The notes under the pieces are model-generated. The model saw only the letters and a list, made by a program, of their open reading frames with translations. It did no database searches and was not told where the DNA came from. This document shows, piece after piece, positions 46,116-47,802 of a stretch of DNA of 47,802 nucleotides. The translations under genes were made by a program, and so were the position numbers. Within the stretch, counting starts at the first letter, position 1, and each line of letters opens with the position of its first letter. Source of the DNA: an uncultured Actinomycetes bacterium (lineage in GTDB: Bacteria > Actinomycetota > Acidimicrobiia > Acidimicrobiales > Ilumatobacteraceae); contig CALGTP010000693.1 in NCBI GenBank assembly GCA_937902105.1, forward strand, positions 1 to 47,802, read 5' to 3'.

Positions 46116-47802
46116 CGACCACCCACACAGTGAGTACGCCGACTCGCGCTGGCACACTCGGCACAAATGCCCATCGCCCAGACGGCGTCGCCAAAGTACA
46201 AGGCGGCTTTGCTTTTTCAAGCGATATGTGGTCCGAGAACATGTTGTGGGGTGCCACACTTCGCAGTCCTCATCCTTACGCCAAGATTATTTCGTTAGAT
46301 GACAGCGCTGCCTTAGCGATTGACGGTGTGGAATGTGTTGTCACTGCTCAAGATGTGCCTGGAAACCCCTATTACGGATTAATCATGAGCGACCAACCAG
46401 TGTTCGCCGCAATCGGTGACACCGTGCGCTATTGCGGTGAGCCAATCGCGGCAGTAGCGGCAGATCATCCTGAAACGTGCAAACGAGCTTTAGCGGCGAT
46501 CAAGGTTGTGTACGAAATCTTGACACCTGTCACGAATCCTCAAGATTGCGTTTCGGGAATTGCGCCGCAGATTCATCCTCAGGGAAATGTCTATCGCCAT
46601 CAGCGCATCATCACCGGAGATCAGTCAATCGTCGGTGAAGTAATCGTTGAAGGAACCTACGAGATTGGCATGCAAGATCAAGCTTTTCTCGGACTCGAAA
46701 GCGCTTTAGCAATCCCTGATTCAGGTGGCGAAGGGTTAGAACTTTACGTCGCCACCCAATGGTTACACGAAGATCGAAAACAAATCGCCGCCTGTCTCAA
46801 TATTCCTGAGGACAAAATTCGGCTGGTCTTGGGCGGTGTTGGTGGCGCCTTCGGCGCTCGTGAAGACATCAGTTTGCAAGTCCACACCTGCCTGTTAGCT
46901 CTCAAGAGTGGACGCCCAGTCAGGATCTCCTATGGTCGCGAAGAAAGCTTTTACGGTCATGTGCACCGTCACCCTGCGACCATCTGGATGCGCCATCACG
47001 CCGACCGCAACGGGAAAATACTCAAGATAGAAAGCACAATGTTGTTTGACGGCGGGGCCTATTGCAGCACGTCTCCCGCAGTTTTAATCAATGCCATTAC
47101 CCACACCCAAGGCCCCTACAAATGCGACAATGCATCGGTTGAAGGCTGGGCGGTTCGTACCAATAATCCACCTTGTGGAGCGATGCGTGGTTTCGGGGTC
47201 GTTCAGGCCTGTTTCGCTCATGAAAGCCAAATGGAGAAATTGGGCGTCGCCCTAGGTCTCTCCCCCGTCGAGATTCGTTTGAGAAATGTGATGGAGACCG
47301 GTGATCGACTGATCACGGGTCAGATCATGGACAGCGTTGCACCCGTCGAGCAATGCATTCGTGAAACTGACGCTATTGCCATGCCAGCACCGATGTTACC
47401 CAACGCTGATATCCGTCAAATTCCCGGTGGTACAGGACTCACGGCGCAACCAGGAAACATTGTTCGCGGTGTGGGCTGGGGAGTCAGTATGAAAAATCTC
47501 ATGTACAGCGAAGGCTTTGACGACTATTCCACCGCGCGTTGCCGAATGACTAACGGAGTTGTGTCAGTGAAATTTGCAACTTCAGAAGTGGGACAGGGAT
47601 TCACCATGCTGGCCCAGCAGATTGCACGCACAATTCTCGGCGTAGACGAGGTTTTACTTGACACGATCGACACTCAAGTAGGTTCTGCGGGTTCAACCTC
47701 GGCCAGCCGGCAAACTTGGATGAGTGGTGGTGCTGTTAAGGCTGCCTGTGAAAAAGTTTTAGAAGATCTCTTTGATCATGCAGCGCTGACATTCGAACTC
47801 TC
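46112..47802 (+). CDS. Molybdenum hydroxylase large (Moco) subunit, truncated by window end
   Basis: 563 codons are visible and the frame is open at the right edge. Moco-domain motifs are VQGGFAFSSDM near 30, GGVGGAFGAREDIS near 245, CGAMRGFGVVQACFAHE near 352 and the SEVGQGFTMLAQQIAR loop near 491. The catalytic Glu would lie beyond the window. The RGFG form with no AYRCSFR loop places it with xanthine dehydrogenase/aldehyde-oxidase-like enzymes, not CO dehydrogenase. Forms an alpha-beta-gamma hydroxylase with the two preceding genes. Substrate unknown; a purine or N-heterocycle is likely from context. Confidence 0.92.
   Translation, partial: MTTTHTVSTPTRAGTLGTNAHRPDGVAKVQGGFAFSSDMWSENMLWGATLRSPHPYAKIISLDDSAALAIDGVECVVTAQDVPGNPYYGLIMSDQPVFAAIGDTVRYCGEPIAAVAADHPETCKRALAAIKVVYEILTPVTNPQDCVSGIAPQIHPQGNVYRHQRIITGDQSIVGEVIVEGTYEIGMQDQAFLGLESALAIPDSGGEGLELYVATQWLHEDRKQIAACLNIPEDKIRLVLGGVGGAFGAREDISLQVHTCLLALKSGRPVRISYGREESFYGHVHRHPATIWMRHHADRNGKILKIESTMLFDGGAYCSTSPAVLINAITHTQGPYKCDNASVEGWAVRTNNPPCGAMRGFGVVQACFAHESQMEKLGVALGLSPVEIRLRNVMETGDRLITGQIMDSVAPVEQCIRETDAIAMPAPMLPNADIRQIPGGTGLTAQPGNIVRGVGWGVSMKNLMYSEGFDDYSTARCRMTNGVVSVKFATSEVGQGFTMLAQQIARTILGVDEVLLDTIDTQVGSAGSTSASRQTWMSGGAVKAACEKVLEDLFDHAALTFEL

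Noticed and set aside
46112-47802. CO dehydrogenase large subunit (CoxL form I)
   Set aside because: The gene order resembles coxMSL, but the AYRCSFR active-site loop is absent; the sequence has CGAMRGFG as in xanthine dehydrogenase-type enzymes.
1-47802. tRNA, rRNA, CRISPR, riboswitch, insertion sequence or prophage features
   Set aside because: No gap exceeds 160 bp, no clustered direct repeats or terminal inverted repeats with a transposase were found, and no tRNA cloverleaf or riboswitch core was recognised in the intergenic spaces.

Overview
This 47.8 kb window reads as a chromosomal segment of an actinobacterium (Actinomycetota). The evidence is a DUF3151 protein, a GuaB1-type IMP dehydrogenase-like protein, an LLM-class (F420-type) oxidoreductase, an actinobacterial-style heme A synthase and many GTG/TTG starts. 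The lineage cannot be fixed by eye. Base composition looks balanced (not computed). Genes are packed very tightly: about 50 protein genes, no intergenic gap over 160 bp, many ATGA/GTGA stop-start overlaps, and five convergent pairs whose 3' ends overlap. I see no tRNA, rRNA, CRISPR, insertion sequence, phage gene or attachment site.

Layout. 1-2.5 kb (minus): DUF3151, mobA, rhodanese, RNase D. 2.5-4.9 kb (plus): small membrane protein, histidine phosphatase, M18 aminopeptidase. 4.8-7.6 kb (minus): guaB1-cmk-plsC. 7.7-9.3 kb (plus): alpha/beta hydrolase and TsaC/Sua5. 9.3-11.3 kb (minus): enoyl-CoA hydratase, nitroreductase, J-domain protein. 11.4-16.9 kb: a branched-chain-type amino-acid/amide ABC importer whose substrate-binding protein (plus) converges on livHMGF (minus) across a strong bidirectional terminator. 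17-18.8 kb (plus): EamA transporter and nitronate monooxygenase. 18.7-19.7 kb (minus): ctaA. 19.7-20.8 kb (plus): CrtC/AttH-like protein. 20.8-27.5 kb (minus): a six-gene run with a heterodimeric ABC exporter, histidine phosphatase, methyltransferase, PPOX-fold protein and SDR. 27.5-28.5 kb (plus): DoxX and a membrane-anchored protein. 28.5-36.5 kb: acetyltransferase, P1 peptidase, panB-panC, DAO oxidoreductase, ProA-like dehydrogenase, MBL hydrolase and TauE/SafE permease. 36.6-47.8 kb: a catabolic region with an M20 amidase, N-carbamoylase-type nitrilase, fused FeS-Mo hydroxylase, SsnA-type amidohydrolase and LLM oxidoreductase, then pcs, a small membrane protein and a second three-subunit Mo hydroxylase that runs off the right edge.

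Three observations stand out. (1) The Liv-type substrate-binding protein appears to be a circular permutation: the block that normally ends these proteins sits directly after the lipoprotein signal and linker, and the normal N-terminal two-thirds ends the protein. (2) The two catabolic transcription units start behind a nearly identical 17-bp dyad (16/17 identical) that contains the -10 hexamer and sits exactly 6 nt before a GTG start. This suggests one regulator for both units and a linked purine-, hydantoin- or related N-heterocycle pathway resembling the E. coli ssnA/xdhD (ygf) locus. (3) About 18 of roughly 27 unit-leading genes have a TANNNT hexamer exactly 6-7 nt before the start codon, which indicates widespread leaderless transcription and settles several start codons.
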